Positions 39,692 to 50,949 of a stretch of 64,000 nt of DNA are shown in pieces. Position numbers and translations under genes: made by a program. Source of the DNA: Phellopilus nigrolimitatus. Lineage: Eukaryota; Basidiomycota; Agaricomycetes; Hymenochaetales; Hymenochaetaceae. The notes beneath the pieces were generated by a model. That model was not told where the DNA came from. It saw nothing but the letters and a program-made list of their open reading frames with translations, and did not search any database. The stretch spans positions 620,001-684,000 of the forward strand of contig JAJOHG010000015.1 of NCBI GenBank assembly GCA_021029095.1, written 5' to 3'. Each line of letters starts with the position of its first letter. Positions within the stretch are counted from its first letter, which is position 1.

Positions 39692-40798
39692 ATGCGTCAA
39701 AAACGCGCAAAAGCATATCGCAAACTCATGCATGTATACTGCATGAGCTTCGGATTCAGACAGCCGTACCAGGTGCTATGTGAGTGCTTCACTGGCATCA
39801 TGCTTTTTGGAATGATAGGAATGACAGAACTCTTCGAAAAACTGCTTGTATTGCTGTATTGGGTTGTTTCGGGCACGTCTACTCTTACTCTTACCTCATC
39901 GCGGAATCATGGTCGCACAGTGGACTCAGAGATGTGTCAGGAGGCGGTGGCATCGAAGATAGACCTCACGAAGCAGCTCACGAATGTCCTGCAGGGTGAC
40001 GTGAAGCCTAGTAAGTCCCTCTTTTCTGGGCTTATGATAGCACTTCCTCAATTCTGGCTGCAGTGATCACCCAGTGCAGTATACACTCGTTATACCTCAG
40101 TGGGCGCTCTGCTCAACCTGCTGTAGACCTTGCGAAGATGTTTGAACGTAGAAGGTGCAATCACAGAGAGGCGAAGCCGGAAGAAGATTGTGTGCGGGAT
40201 GTCGTCGGTTCGTTCCTTGTTCGTTCCTTATTTTCTCAGTGCCCGGAAAAGAAGGCCTAACCGCCATCGTTTCTGTTACTGTCTTGGAAACCCAACTTAA
40301 ACAAATATTTTTAACTTCAGGAGCGTCGAATACACATCGCTATGTTCTCGCGGCGCAGTCTCCGTCCCTACGTCAGCACGTCCGGCAAGTTCCCGGCACA
40401 CCTATCGTACACGTGAAACGGAGCGTTATGGTTCTCGAACCAGCGAGTGAGGCGAGCGAAAAGGCCAAGAGCGCGGTAGGTTTATCTTAAACCGTTTTTA
40501 CTTTTTTAACGGGAACTTATGTTTTTCTCAGATGGAAGAAGGCCACATGCGACCTACGCAAGCTGAGTCGAGTGCGATCGCATCAAGTCTGGCACCTCAA
40601 AAAAAGGATGGCACTGTGGATGTAGTCGGGCCTCCGAAGAAGAAACCTAAAGGCCCAAAGGGCCCGAATCCTTTGAGTGTAAAGAAGAAAAAGGCGAAGG
40701 ACGACGGACGGACGGCAGGTGTAAGCAGGAAAGGAAAGGAAAAAGCAGCAGGAACGAAAAGAGGTCGCGGGAGAAAAACGAAAACGCGACGATTTTGA
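39692..40798 (+). CDS. UTP23: rRNA-processing protein Utp23 (PIN-like domain)
   Basis: Five exons: 39692-39779, 39921-40010, 40064-40207, 40321-40475 and 40532-40798, giving 247 residues. It starts MRQKRAKAYRKLMHVY and FGFRQPYQVL, the Utp23 signature. Zinc-site residues follow in MITQCSIHSLY and FERRRCNHRE with a later cysteine (DCVRDVV). ASNTHRYVLAAQ, GTPIVHVKRSVMVLEP and the C-terminal GPKGPNPLSVKKKK complete the family pattern. Utp23 is a small-subunit processome component that binds 18S pre-rRNA and snR30; its PIN active site is degenerate in many species. The intron at 39780-39920 is 141 nt, long for this window. The tail is lysine-rich, fitting a nucleolar protein. Confidence 0.92.
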
Positions 40799-41377
40799 CG
40801 AGGGCGGGGACGGGAATGATAACGTTGACCTGGTTGGAGGTGAGCGAGGCGTTCTGGGAGCATTGCCGAAGGAGAGTGAAGCTGCAGCAGTGGGGAGAAG
40901 GCGACGGCGCCGGCGGAAACTTAAGGTGGACGGAAAGGACGGTGCCGAAGGTGGTGAGGATGGCGAAGGGAGCGAGGGTGGTGGTATAGATGCAGTCAAA
41001 TCATGAGTATTGTATGTATCTCGGTGATGTTTCAAATGTTTCTGTGACAACTTTATATGGCTCCTCTTGCAATGTTTTCTCGCTTATTTGATCCAGCATC
41101 GCATTGCGTTTTTCAAATGGAACGGTTTTGCGCCCAGTATGTTGTTATCATGGTAGAATTGGATGCCAATCTACGAGCATTCTGATATGAATCATTACAA
41201 CAAGTATGCTTTCGTTCATACTCTTACTTTTCGAGTCAAAGAGCCTCGTGCGAAAGCCATGTCTGCCATGATGCTCTTGATTAACCCAGGTTGATCAGAA
41301 GTACAATCATGACCAGTAGTCTGTCTTGTCGCATAGCAGTCGTGATTTATACAAAGCAAAATATTGAGGATAAAAAA

Positions 41378-43527
41378 CTACAGCTTCGCCAGAGGCTGCC
41401 AACTGACTTGCTCTACCTATAGGAGCAAAATTTGAAGTTGGTCAGAGACGAGATCGGGATAAAAATGACTCGGATGAAAGAGTTTGAAGAAGCTGAAAGA
41501 GATGAACACACCATTTCCGGGACAAGCTCACCGACGCTCCGCGCACCCAGCAGGCGCATGCCGAGCACGATCTCCGTCTCAAGGATGTGAATAAGCCGCT
41601 CAACACCTGCTTCGCCGTATGCCTAATGTAAGCAAGGAAAGTGGAGAGTAAGGATTCAGTCAGCGTCGTTGAAGAGGGAAGTAGCGCACGCTTTGTGCGT
41701 AAAGGAACGGTACGACCCATTCCAACGGCCTTGGCTCCGAGGCAGAGTGCCTTGAGAACATCTACCGAGAGAGAAATCAGAACAAGTTCAGACGATAGCG
41801 AGAACCGTAGACCGGCTACCTGTACCACGACGCACGCCGCCATCCATGTATACTGCTCAAGTCGCTAAATCCCCTATTCGCGAGAAGTTGCCAGACAGTC
41901 GCACCTTCAATTTTCGAGAACACATCAGGCCGTTGCTTGCGGATGCGGTATAACACGTCGATAGACGGTAGAGAACTTCAGATCGTCGTTGTTAGAACTT
42001 ATCCGCAAGTGTGCATTCAGACATACTAAGTCAAGTTGACGTCCTGAGAGAATCTAAGACTAACAAATGTAAGATACAGAGTATGAATACTTGCCTCCGT
42101 GGTTCGATATTAAAATTCCATCCACGCCTGCTTCCACAGCGAGGACGGCGTCTTCGACGCATTGTATGCCTGCAACCAGTTAGATAAAGGTTAGTGATTA
42201 AACACGTAGTCCATACCTTTTATTACAATAGGCAAGCTCGTCACGCTCCGAAGCCATGGTATCGTCTGCGAGCACGGTGGGAAAAAACTTCAACGAAAGT
42301 TGACCAGGCTTGCCTTCTCCCAGGACATGTCCCTGTCGGCAGTGCTTAACAATGCGCCGGCCGTGCCTTCGTTTTTCGCATCTACATCTGGCTCCTCCGG
42401 CATTTCAGGGTCAGCATCCTTCCCCGCGTGCCGCTCCGCCTCCCGCTCCTGATCCGCAAGCACGAACGGCGCGTGTATGTCCAACTCACGGTGCCCCGCA
42501 ACGGGTGCGTCCACTGTGAGGAAGATCGCATTATACCCAAGGCGTTCAACCTCTCGGACACGTTCCAGTGCGCGCTCGGCCGTGTGCTTGTATAGCTGGA
42601 AGAACAACGGCTGGTCCGTCGCGACGCGTGCCTCAGCGATCTGCGCGTACGACAGCGACGCGTTCGAGGAGACCATCTGGATCAGGCCTTTACGCCCGCA
42701 TCCGCGAGTAATATTCGCTTCGCCCGCTGGGTGCCCGAGCTTCGCAAGAGCCGCGCCGGAAACGAAGACGGGGATGCGGCTTTTGAAGCCAAGAATCGAC
42801 GTTGACGGATCGCACAACGAGATGGGTCGCAGGACGCGGGCGTGAAAAAAGAGGCGGGAGAATGCGCGGTTGTTCTCCATGTGGGCTATCAGTGAACAAA
42901 TAACAATAATTAGATGGATTCTTCACGCTCTAGAAACAACACACTTATTGCATCGTCTCCGGCAGATGAGTAGTATGCCCAAGCTTTATACGAAAGCATC
43001 TTTCGAGCCACTTCCTGGAAGGTCGTTAGTCTATTTCTTATTCAATGGGAATAACTTGTGCGTACTTCCATCTCCTGGACATTTAGCACTCTGCTGAGCG
43101 GCGGCCTCTCCTTCTGTGCCTTCTCCACCCTCAGTTCATCGAGTGTCTTCTTCTTCTCAGCATTCGCATGCTCAATCGCCTGCGCCGCTACAGCACTTAG
43201 GGAGCCGAGATGAAACTGATGCGGGAGGTTCTTCTCAAGCGCGTCCGGGGCGTGTATAGGCTCGTAGGCTGCTGTCGCATCCTTTCCCGCATACTTGAGA
43301 ATGACTTTTGCACCTCCTGGGTGTTCCTTATCATTAATCAGTATGATAAGCTTGCGCGCAGCGGAAACACTCACCGACAGAAAATCAGTCACGTCATATA
43401 CTTTATTCTGGATGATAACCCAGCATGACCTGCATACAGAACATGAGTAATAGTCAACACGCTGTACGTGATAGAATACACACTTTGAAGAGTTATGCTG
43501 TGCGATATCATCGAGCGTAAAGGCCAT
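41378..43527 (-). CDS. CYB2: Flavocytochrome b2-type L-lactate dehydrogenase, with two apparent one-base insertions
   Basis: Thirteen exons: 43484-43527, 43375-43429, 43066-43326, 42945-43014, 42305-42885, 42217-42265, 42095-42169, 42028-42043, 41905-41975, 41820-41852, 41690-41761, 41512-41622 and 41378-41416, about 491 residues when read through. A cytochrome b5 domain comes first (SCWVIIQNKVYDVTDF, EHPGG, and EPIHAPDAL as heme ligands). The FMN alpha-hydroxyacid oxidase barrel follows: ALAKLGHP, FFQLYKH, FLTVDAPVAGHRE, ILISNHGGRQLD (catalytic His and Arg), VYMDGGVRRGTD, ALCLGAKAVGMGR. Exon 8 carries one extra A before its donor (near 42027). Exon 11 carries one extra base between GMGR and PFLYAQ (near 41712). 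The intron 42044-42094 has a GC donor. No mitochondrial presequence is present, unlike yeast Cyb2. Intron 5 is only 39 nt. Confidence 0.85.
42044..42094 (-). other. GC-AG intron in the flavocytochrome b2 gene
   Basis: The donor reads GCAAGT, a perfect consensus apart from the C, and the acceptor reads TCTCAG. Joining yields NHGGRQLD, the catalytic motif of the family, so this is the correct junction. Confidence 0.75.
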
Positions 43528-43776
43528 GATGCTCGTTTAGAGTAAAGCAGCATTCTCGACTTTCTCGGGCTCATCGTCGTGAATAGCGAGCGGACACCTG
43601 ACACGATGCTATACTCTGTTCGCTTCCACCTTTTACGTAGCCGCCGTTAACCGATAGGTTTACGTAAGTGGCTGTTACTGTGGTTACCGTTCTCGTCCCT
43701 GTGGCTACAAATACAGCAACTCGACCCCTCAAACCGCTTCAGCTCTCTTTATTTCCCTGCATCTCTGACTCACACA

Positions 43777-44524
43777 ATGGCCGACTTGTCTGATGAGAAA
43801 ATCACTGAAGGTGTGCCCTTACTTTGTCACTTTTTTTAATAAAAGTTTTCTGAAGTTTTGGGACAGCGTATATGGATGTACGGTCGGACAAGTCGGACAC
43901 GAATTGGATGCTTCTTGATTACGAGGTCTGCCTATCTTCCGTGCTCTATCAAAGCTTCTACTACTGAAGATCGCTAGTCTGATCGTTCAGACAGGCTCAT
44001 CTTAACGAGAAGCGGCTCAGGGGGCCTCACTGAGCTGAAGGATGTGCTCGACGAGTCCAAGGCGTCCTACGCGTACGTGCGCGTCGCGTATTCAAATGAC
44101 AAGGAGGTGACGGCATACGCGCTTTCCACTACCGGCTTCCTAATCAACGCCAGCTAATCTTGCGCAGTCCCAGCGCGAGAAGTTCATTTTCGTCAAGTGG
44201 ATCGGCAAGGGATGCAAGGTCATGAGGAAGGCAAAGGTGAGCTCGTTGCTTCATGTTTAGAAGCTACCTCGACACGCGTGGACTCTTAATTTATATCTAC
44301 ACGCCGTGCCATAGCTATCCGTGCAGGCAGCGGATGTGAAGAGCGTCCTCCGCGCATTCTCGATCGAGGTGACCGCTTCTGAGAAGGATCAGCTCGATGA
44401 GGAGGGTGTCATCACTCGTTTGAGGAAGGTGCGTTTTTAATAATGCCTTTATCGATTTATTGTGCGTACAACCATTGATTTCCGCTATGATCAGGCTGGC
44501 GGTGCATCATATGATGGTGTATAG
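43777..44524 (+). CDS. Coactosin-like ADF-H domain actin-binding protein
   Basis: Six exons: 43777-43810, 43867-43925, 43978-44106, 44168-44236, 44315-44428 and 44495-44524, giving 144 residues, like coactosin (142). Matching blocks are TNWMLLDYESD, GSGGLTELKDVL, YAYVRVAYSNDKE, KFIFVKWIGKGC, VLRAFSIEV and the C-terminal LRKAGGASYDG, nearly the same as the end of animal coactosin. The basic residues KW and K of the KWIGKGCK strand fit the F-actin contact. Coactosin binds filaments and counters capping. The acceptor at 43977 was chosen over a later one because only it keeps frame. It is head-to-head with CYB2 and convergent with the next gene, with 117 bp between stops. Confidence 0.9.
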
Positions 44525-44641
44525 AAGTTATTTTGGCCTCAGTCGGCTATTTTGTGTATATGTCACTTCAGCACTTTCTCTTTTCTTGGGCTATCAGCAT
44601 AGTAATACTTGGGTCGCGTGGATAATAAATCGATATCTTGT

Positions 44642-46401
44642 CTAGTCAAAAAGATGAACCTTTCTACGAGTCGTCTCCAATTCGTTTGTGATATTGGACA
44701 GACTTCGTTCTTCTGATGCTTCCGGTAGAGATTTGTCACAAACACCAAAGTTTCCCTCGGGTATTCCCACCTTGCACTCTTCCACTAATCTAATAGGCGG
44801 CTTAAGCACACCTTCCGTCGTCAAGACCCACGTCCTGAAAGGAGCAAAAAATTAGATCAACGGCGAAAATAATGTATGAAGGACGCGCTCGACAGCCCAC
44901 CCCCAATAGATCCCCAGCGCTTTCTTCGCGCGAACGTCCTGGAAAACGCGCACGCTATCCTGCGGTGCGCAGTGAATGGGGGACATGAAGTCGCGTGGCT
45001 TGTACGCGCTGTCGACGGTGATGAATCTTAGACACATCAAACCCCGCGAAAAAAAGACAAACCCAATCGGAATCATGGCGAAGTCAAACCCGCCCCATCG
45101 CGAGCCAATCTCTTTGAACGCAGGACAGGTCGGCAAGGCGTCCTCGTCCTCGTCTTCCTTCCTCCCGCTCACCGTGCAGTAGCCAGTGTCGCCCGCGAAG
45201 TACACCTTCACGCCCTCCAGCGTCTTCTCAGAGTTTACTTGCGTCCCCGTGAAAAGCAGGACCAGCGGAAGGGGAGGGAGTGGGAAGAACTTCCTGGATG
45301 ACCCAGCTCGCCCATAAGCTCTTGTAATGGTCGCGCATGCTGCGGCCGGACTTGTGCTGCGAAGGCGTACAGGTCACGTCGAACGCAACTTTCATATCCT
45401 TGTCGTCCCTACTGCCGCTCACTCCATCCAAAGCGACCTCAACGCGGCGGCCTTCCCACCAGTGAAGCGTGTGGACTTTCTCGCTTGGTAGGCCAATGGA
45501 TCGGAAGTACGCTTCATTCCCGAGCGACGCAAAAATGTGCGGTGGTCGGGCGCGTTGAGCGAGTGTGGTTATGGTATGTGTGTCAAGGCTACAAGATCCA
45601 TATGTCATCTTAAGATATATGGAGTAGCATTAAGAAAAGAAGTCACTGGTCATAATGATTGTGCTAGGTATTCCAAGTGCTTATAAGCGGGGATTCAGAC
45701 TGCAAGAGAAAGGATCGCCTACAGAAATAACAACCGCGTCGACTTCCGGGATCTGTTCGATCTCGCAAGGAATTTCTTGGGCAATTTCAGCGCTATGGTA
45801 GATCTAAAACAATCTCAGTGTAACTCACTAGTAAACCTGCTCGGCCCGATGTACTGGCTCAGAGAGCACCTGCCGCTGAACACCGGGTCGAATAAAATCC
45901 GAGCGCCGCGAGACGGTGGCGGCGATTCCGACCGGTGCACAGGCAGCTCTATGAGGAAGCACGCGTGCCCGAGCTACGTCGCTTTGATCTTTGCCTCCTT
46001 GTTTCCTTCTTCAAACGCGTTATCGTCTGAACGCAAGGAAGAGGAAGGCGGCTTCGGACCCCAAGTCGGGACGACGCTGGGAAGCCGTGCGTCGATGTCT
46101 TCAGGGATTACAGGTGCATTTGCAAATTGGTTGCGGAACATCTTAAGTTAGAGATAGATGTACGCCATTTAGCTCCCGATGGTTGGTGTCTTTATTAAGT
46201 TGGAAATCCGCTTACTTTCAACACTTCCCAAAAGCTGTGGTCGTGAAAGCTCAGCCATGGGTTGCGGAAGTGGGTTCCGCGATCGTTCACCCAGTGCGCG
46301 GGTCTCTCGCCGCCGCGAGATTCAGAGACGGCTTTCTGTCTCTGGGCCTCTTCTGTAGTAGTGAAGACGCGTATATGGTCGGGTTCCTTTCTTAAAATCA
46401 T
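44642..46401 (-). CDS. NAPE-hydrolysing phospholipase D-like metallo-beta-lactamase, with an in-frame stop
   Basis: Eight exons: 46216-46401, 45829-46141, 45723-45775, 45647-45663, 45291-45588, 45063-45226, 44901-45008 and 44642-44834, 443 codons. NAPE-PLD features are RFRNPW-type [27 protein letters not shown], the metal motif HNHYDH split over a 17-nt exon, [24 protein letters not shown] and ALGIYWGTWVL. Where relatives have the Trp of a TWLGHAC motif, the sequence reads TAG at 45974-45976, so the protein would stop at about residue 118. All other sites are intact. The first ATG at 46401 is the first in an open frame that extends upstream without a start, so the N-terminus is uncertain. Such enzymes release N-acylethanolamines from membrane lipid. 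The gene is a recent null allele or contains a base error. Confidence 0.8.
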
Positions 46402-47666
46402 ATCTTCTGGGAATTCGGGTCCAAATGGCGGTCGTGAAGCACGGTTATTGTCGAAAGGTATGCAGAACGGTGAGCTGTGGGAGAAAGCCGAAGCTTTGAA
46501 ATTATAGGAGGGGCGAGAGCAAGTGTTGTTCAGAGCTCGTGCATAACGATCGACAATATTTCGAAGTGGGCATGAAAGCAGGGATTTTATAGCCCTTACG
46601 CGCACCCGTCCTCGAGCATCCGAGACACGTCGTTCATTCCGCCGCCAGGTTGGGGCCGCACTATCGTTCGCAGTTTAATGACCAAACCGACCTCATCTTC
46701 CAAATAGCAGCGACGCAGCAGTCTGAGACACCAGCGCGTCGCGGGGACGTATCTCGGACTGCCATAGGCACGGCATACGACGTCATTCGGCTTGCCTTGG
46801 GAGCCCCCCTTATGTTCAACGGATAATAGTTCCAGAGTGCTCTGCGGCATCAATATCAACGCGAAAGACGCTTGAAGCGTTGTGAAGTCATATCTCAGGC
46901 CGTGTCGGCACAGCGTGCGACAGTCGTTCGGCCTGTCGGATTAACCCTGAGTACAGTGAAAAATTGCTCGAGATTTGCGTCGTTATCGAGGATAGCATCC
47001 AATCGCAAGCAGCGATTCAGTGTAATCAATTAACGGCGATGCAAGCAAGGCAGGCGCCTACAATAAGCACATAAGGGAACGACAGGTGCTTCAGTTAATG
47101 ATGGTAGGTAAACGAGGTATTCTGTCTGAGTTGCTTTGGGACAGATACACTTATTGACAGACGGAAGACGATCCCAGACCAAAAGTAAATGAACCCTGTT
47201 TTAGATAGCGCGAATTTTATGTTCAACGTCCAACGTCCTTGTCGGCCAAATCACGAAATCTTCAAAGTCATTGCAGAGTTGTCCCTCTCGAGTCCAACCG
47301 ATTGATGCAGTAGAAGAAAGCCAAAAGAAAACGAAGCCGAGCAATTTTCAGACGACAGTTTCCCTTCTCTTGAAAATTTGTTGATAACAGTCTTAGCACA
47401 ATGAGCAGAACTTCCTCTCACTGGCCTGTCTAACATCAAACCCGATTCAAGAGCAACAGCCATCGATGGTAGTGGTTCGAGGACGAGTCTGAAACTATAC
47501 AGTTTCACCCGTCACACGCTTGCCCTTTATAGGCAACACCCGAAAACTCTATGCCGCTCCCACGCTCCTGAGGCCGCTAAACCTCGACCTCGACGACCTC
47601 GACGCCGCCCACCGCGTCTGTGCCCCAGACCCCACAGGACGACCCCCAACCACTCCAGCATCGACC
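46402..47666. other. Intergenic interval without recognisable gene
   Basis: This holds the upstream regions of the NAPE-PLD-like gene and of NAC beta. An open frame on the minus strand continues the first NAPE-PLD exon upstream to about 46605 without an ATG and may hide a missed first exon. Otherwise I see nothing conserved. Confidence 0.4.
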
Positions 47667-48391
47667 ATGGACCCGATCAAGCTCGCGAAGCTCCAGAAGC
47701 AGGCGGCGAGCAACCGGATCGGTGCGTCCCTTTATGTTTTTCTCTAATAAAAAAAGGCATGCGGGCGACGCGGCCACGCTCCGGCGGAGCGCGGAGCGAT
47801 GCGCTGCTGAAACTGACGCGGGACGTGTGCCTTCTTATGCTGTGCGTGTGTGTGTGCAGGCGGCAAGGGCTCCGTGCGCCGCAAGGTTGTCAGGCCCACG
47901 AAGGCCTCAACCGCGCAGGACGACAAGAAGCTGCAGGGCGCACTCAAGAAGTTGAACGTGCAAGCCCATTGCGGGCGTCGAGGAGGTCAACATGTTCCGG
48001 GAGGACTGGGAACGTGCTCCACTTCACCGCGCCGAAAGGTACGCCCCCACCTTCCCCTACCCCCGCCTCTTCCCGCGCGCGGGTGCTGACCGCGCCGCAG
48101 TACACGCGGCTGTCCCCGCAAACACGTTTGCGATCTACGGCGCGGGCAGCGTGAAGGAGCTCACAGAGCTCGTGCCGGGCATCCTCAATCAGCTCGGGCC
48201 GGACTCGCTCGCGTCGCTGCGCAAGCTCGCAGAGTCGTACCAGGCGATCCAGGGCCAGCAGCGGCCCGGCGCAGGGCGGCGCGCCTGAGGCGGACGACGA
48301 CGACGACGTGCCCGACCTCGTCGAGAACTTCGAGGTCGAGGACCAGCCGGCGAAGCTGGAGAAGGGCGGTGAGCTGGAAGAGCTCAACTAG
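47667..48391 (+). CDS. EGD1: Nascent polypeptide-associated complex beta subunit, with three apparent one-base insertions
   Basis: Three exons: 47667-47721, 47860-48038 and 48101-48391. The protein starts [20 protein letters not shown], then GKGSVRRK (ribosome-binding RRK motif), [13 protein letters not shown], the NAC fold ([49 protein letters not shown]) and an acidic end ([14 protein letters not shown]). Reading through needs removal of one base at three places: an A near 47962, a T near 48007, and a G near 48252. With these the product is 173 residues, the normal size. NAC shields nascent chains at the ribosome exit. Three insertions in about 500 bases of a highly conserved single-copy-type gene make sequence error more likely than decay, but a processed duplicate is ruled out because introns are kept. 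Confidence 0.85.
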
Positions 48392-49039
48392 CGCGCCGCG
48401 CGGCGGCGGCGCTGCTGTCTGTCTGTGCCGGGCCCTGCGGCATGCGGCGGAAGGGGGCGGGTGTGATTTGTGTACCAAAATGAAATACGAAAGGGCAGAA
48501 GGCGGCGTTGGTGATTTGGTGTGGTGTGGTATGTGTCCGAGCAGCCTCTGTCCCTGTCGATGTGCAGTGGTGATCTTATACTATCATTAAACATCCTTTC
48601 CTCCCGCCATGCTCCCCGTCCGCATCAAAATGTCTATTTCTCACCTGTCCATTGTGTCATTTTTTTGCCTCAGCTGTTCACACTGTTATATGACCATGTC
48701 TGCAATACTTTACAATGCATCCATATCACACACTGATGCAACCTCTGATTTCGTTTACATCACTGTTAGAAGACCTTGTCAGCGTGCAAAACAGAAAAGA
48801 AAGTCGCAACAGGCCAACTCAGCCCAAAAGGACAATCGATAGTTCACACCGTCGCTACTACACGTCGAGAAACTGAACCCATAAAAGCTTTATTGTCATG
48901 CTAGTGTCTGATAAAATCCAAAAAAACTTCCGGCTATCAGGTTCTCGTTGAGGTTCGAATGCGTTCAAAAGTGTACTCTGCGTGCCCAAAGAATCTTTTC
49001 GGCCAAGTTGACAGCAAAATGACATGAGAAAAAGGTATC
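48392..49039. other. Intergenic interval, CpG-poor towards its right end
   Basis: This is the 3' region of NAC beta followed by AT-rich sequence. From about 48600 onwards CpG becomes rare and TG/CA are common, marking entry into the accessory block. No gene is recognised. Confidence 0.4.
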
Positions 49040-49137
49040 TGCCCCACTGAGGCTTGAACTCAGGACCTTGTGATGTCTAGATAAACGAACAATTGCTTAT
49101 AACAGTCACACGCTCTAACCAACTGAGCCATGGGGCA
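49040..49137 (-). tRNA. tRNA-Asn(GUU) with a 25-nt intron
   Basis: Read on the minus strand, TGCCCCA at the 5' end pairs with TGGGGCA at the 3' end. The D arm is GCTC-AGTTGGTTA-GAGC. The anticodon stem is TGTGA/TCACA. The T arm is CTGAG-TTCAAGC-CTCAG. The loop reads CTGTTA, interrupted after position 37 by an intron (49075-49099), then A. The anticodon is GTT, so asparagine. All stems pair perfectly, so the gene looks functional. Box A (TGGCTCAGTTGG) and box B (GTTCAAGCC) are intact. Confidence 0.92.
49075..49099 (-). other. tRNA-Asn intron
   Basis: Twenty-five bases directly 3' of A37 on the minus strand, the canonical place for introns in nuclear tRNA genes. Removing them restores a seven-base anticodon loop. 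Confidence 0.85.
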
Positions 49138-49439
49138 CTTTAATACTTAATTATTTTATGTCTCCTCAAGTGGTCAAACTGTCTCAACAATCACTTCAAA
49201 AATCATCTGTGAGTACAGATTCTATAATACTTTCAGCTAGAGTAGAAATATGAGAACACTGTGCTATGCTGCAGACTGTCATCCACAGTGACCCAAGTTA
49301 CCATGAGTGAGAAGTGTCATGTTCACATTCCCGCTTTCCTTTGCAGCTCCAGCCCTCTCAGAGACAGAATGGTAGCTCTGGCTTGTATGACTGGGTTCTG
49401 TTCACTGAATCAGTTAAAAATAAAGGATAGTACTAGTTT

Positions 49440-49950
49440 ATGATGCAGCTGCTAGGGACATTCAGGAGTATTTATATCTTTCTCAACTCCAACTGCCTTG
49501 GTCCTCATCAGGACTAGCTATATACCAAATTGCAATTCTGATTTCTTGAAGATGAGTAACTCTATGGATGACAGCTGACTATACCTAAGCTTTATGGTGG
49601 TCCAGGATACTGAAGTGAGCACCTTGCTCAGCATCTTGATAGTTCACACGAAATCACAGCATATGTGCTGCTGGCACATTTGGGAATTGAATGGGGGTGG
49701 AGGCCAGTGTCAAGCTGACCTTGGTGGAACTACGAGCAAGTATCTCGGAAGCCATAGTGTGCCTGGCCAGAAGCCAATAAAATTACTCTGGCTCTTCCTC
49801 ACCATATATGTATGTTATTGGGAGAAATGATGATGCTCTTTTCTGCTAGTGAGGCCTCAGGGTGCAAGTACGTGTGAGGCCCAATTATAGAAACATTAAA
49901 AGATGGCTTTCCTTTTGCCGTCCCCATCCTCTTTGCGACACCCACACTGC
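49440..49950. repeat. Diverged copy of the TPR-gene upstream region (direct to 53.35-53.79 kb)
   Basis: By eye this stretch aligns with 53350-53790, for example around TGATTTCTTGAAGA, CAGCTGACTATACCTAA, GAATTGAATGGGG and GAGGCCCAATTATAGAAA. Most differences are transitions that remove CpG from this copy. The coding part that should follow to its left is absent; a tRNA gene lies there instead. It looks like the left remnant of an earlier TPR-gene duplicate. Confidence 0.6.
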
Positions 49951-50949
49951 ACAGTGGAAGCCACTAAAACAACTACAATGTTCTATGGACAGCTCGGCAG
50001 GAGGGATCTCATAATTTCATATCTAACTGATTCAAGCTATAACTGAAATGGAGTACACTGCATAGAAAGAAAATACAATGGAACAGAGATATCAGGTAAA
50101 TTCCAGGTGAGTAATCCTCTTTTGCACTAGCTTGAGGCTTTCTTTCTCATCATGAGAAAGTATACCAGAATGCTTCTGAAAAATAGGGACAGCTTTTCTG
50201 GCTATCTCCAGAGCCTTACTAAGCTGACCAGTTACTTCCAAAACATCAGAGTATGTTTCAAGAGCCAATCCAAAATCTGTATCATATTCTTCAAATTGCT
50301 TCTCCTTCAGAAGAGACTCAAAAAGTGCAATAGATTTCTGAATATGGTCTATAGTCTCTGCATGTCTTCCCAGCTTTAAAAAGCTGCAGGATAGGCCATA
50401 TAGGGAAACAGCAAGATCAGGATTGAACCTGTCTGGGTCTTTCTCAGAAAGAACCTGTCTGATGGTGACTGATTTCTGGATAGCCCCTAGTGCCTCCTCA
50501 TGTCTGTCAAGTTTTGACAAGCAAACAGACAAGCTCTGAAGAGAGACTGCAAGATCAGGATTGAACCTGTCTGGATCTGTCTCTGAAAGAGCCTGCCTGA
50601 TGGTGACTACTTTCTGCATAGCTTCCACTGCCTCCTTGTATCTGTCCATATTTGACAGGACAAAAGACAATTGGTAAAAAAAGGATGCAAGAATAGGATT
50701 GAACCTGTGTTGTTCCTTCTCTGGAAGTGCCTGCCAGATGGTGCCTGCTTTCTGGATAGCCTCCAGTGCCTCCTTGTGTCTGTCCAGCTGTCCAGTTATG
50801 ACAGGTCAAGAGACAAGCTGTAAAGAGAGTCTGCAAGATCAGGATTGAACCTGTCTGGGTCCTTCTTTGAAAGAGCCTGCCAGATGGTGACTATTTTCTT
50901 CAGAGCCTCCAAAGCCTCCTTGTGTCTGTGTGGGTTTGTATTCCAAAGA

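Noticed and set aside
45227..45290. A suspected frameshift in the NAPE-PLD-like gene after WASWVIQE
   Set aside because: A normal 64-nt GT-AG intron joins the two parts in phase, so no lesion is needed here.
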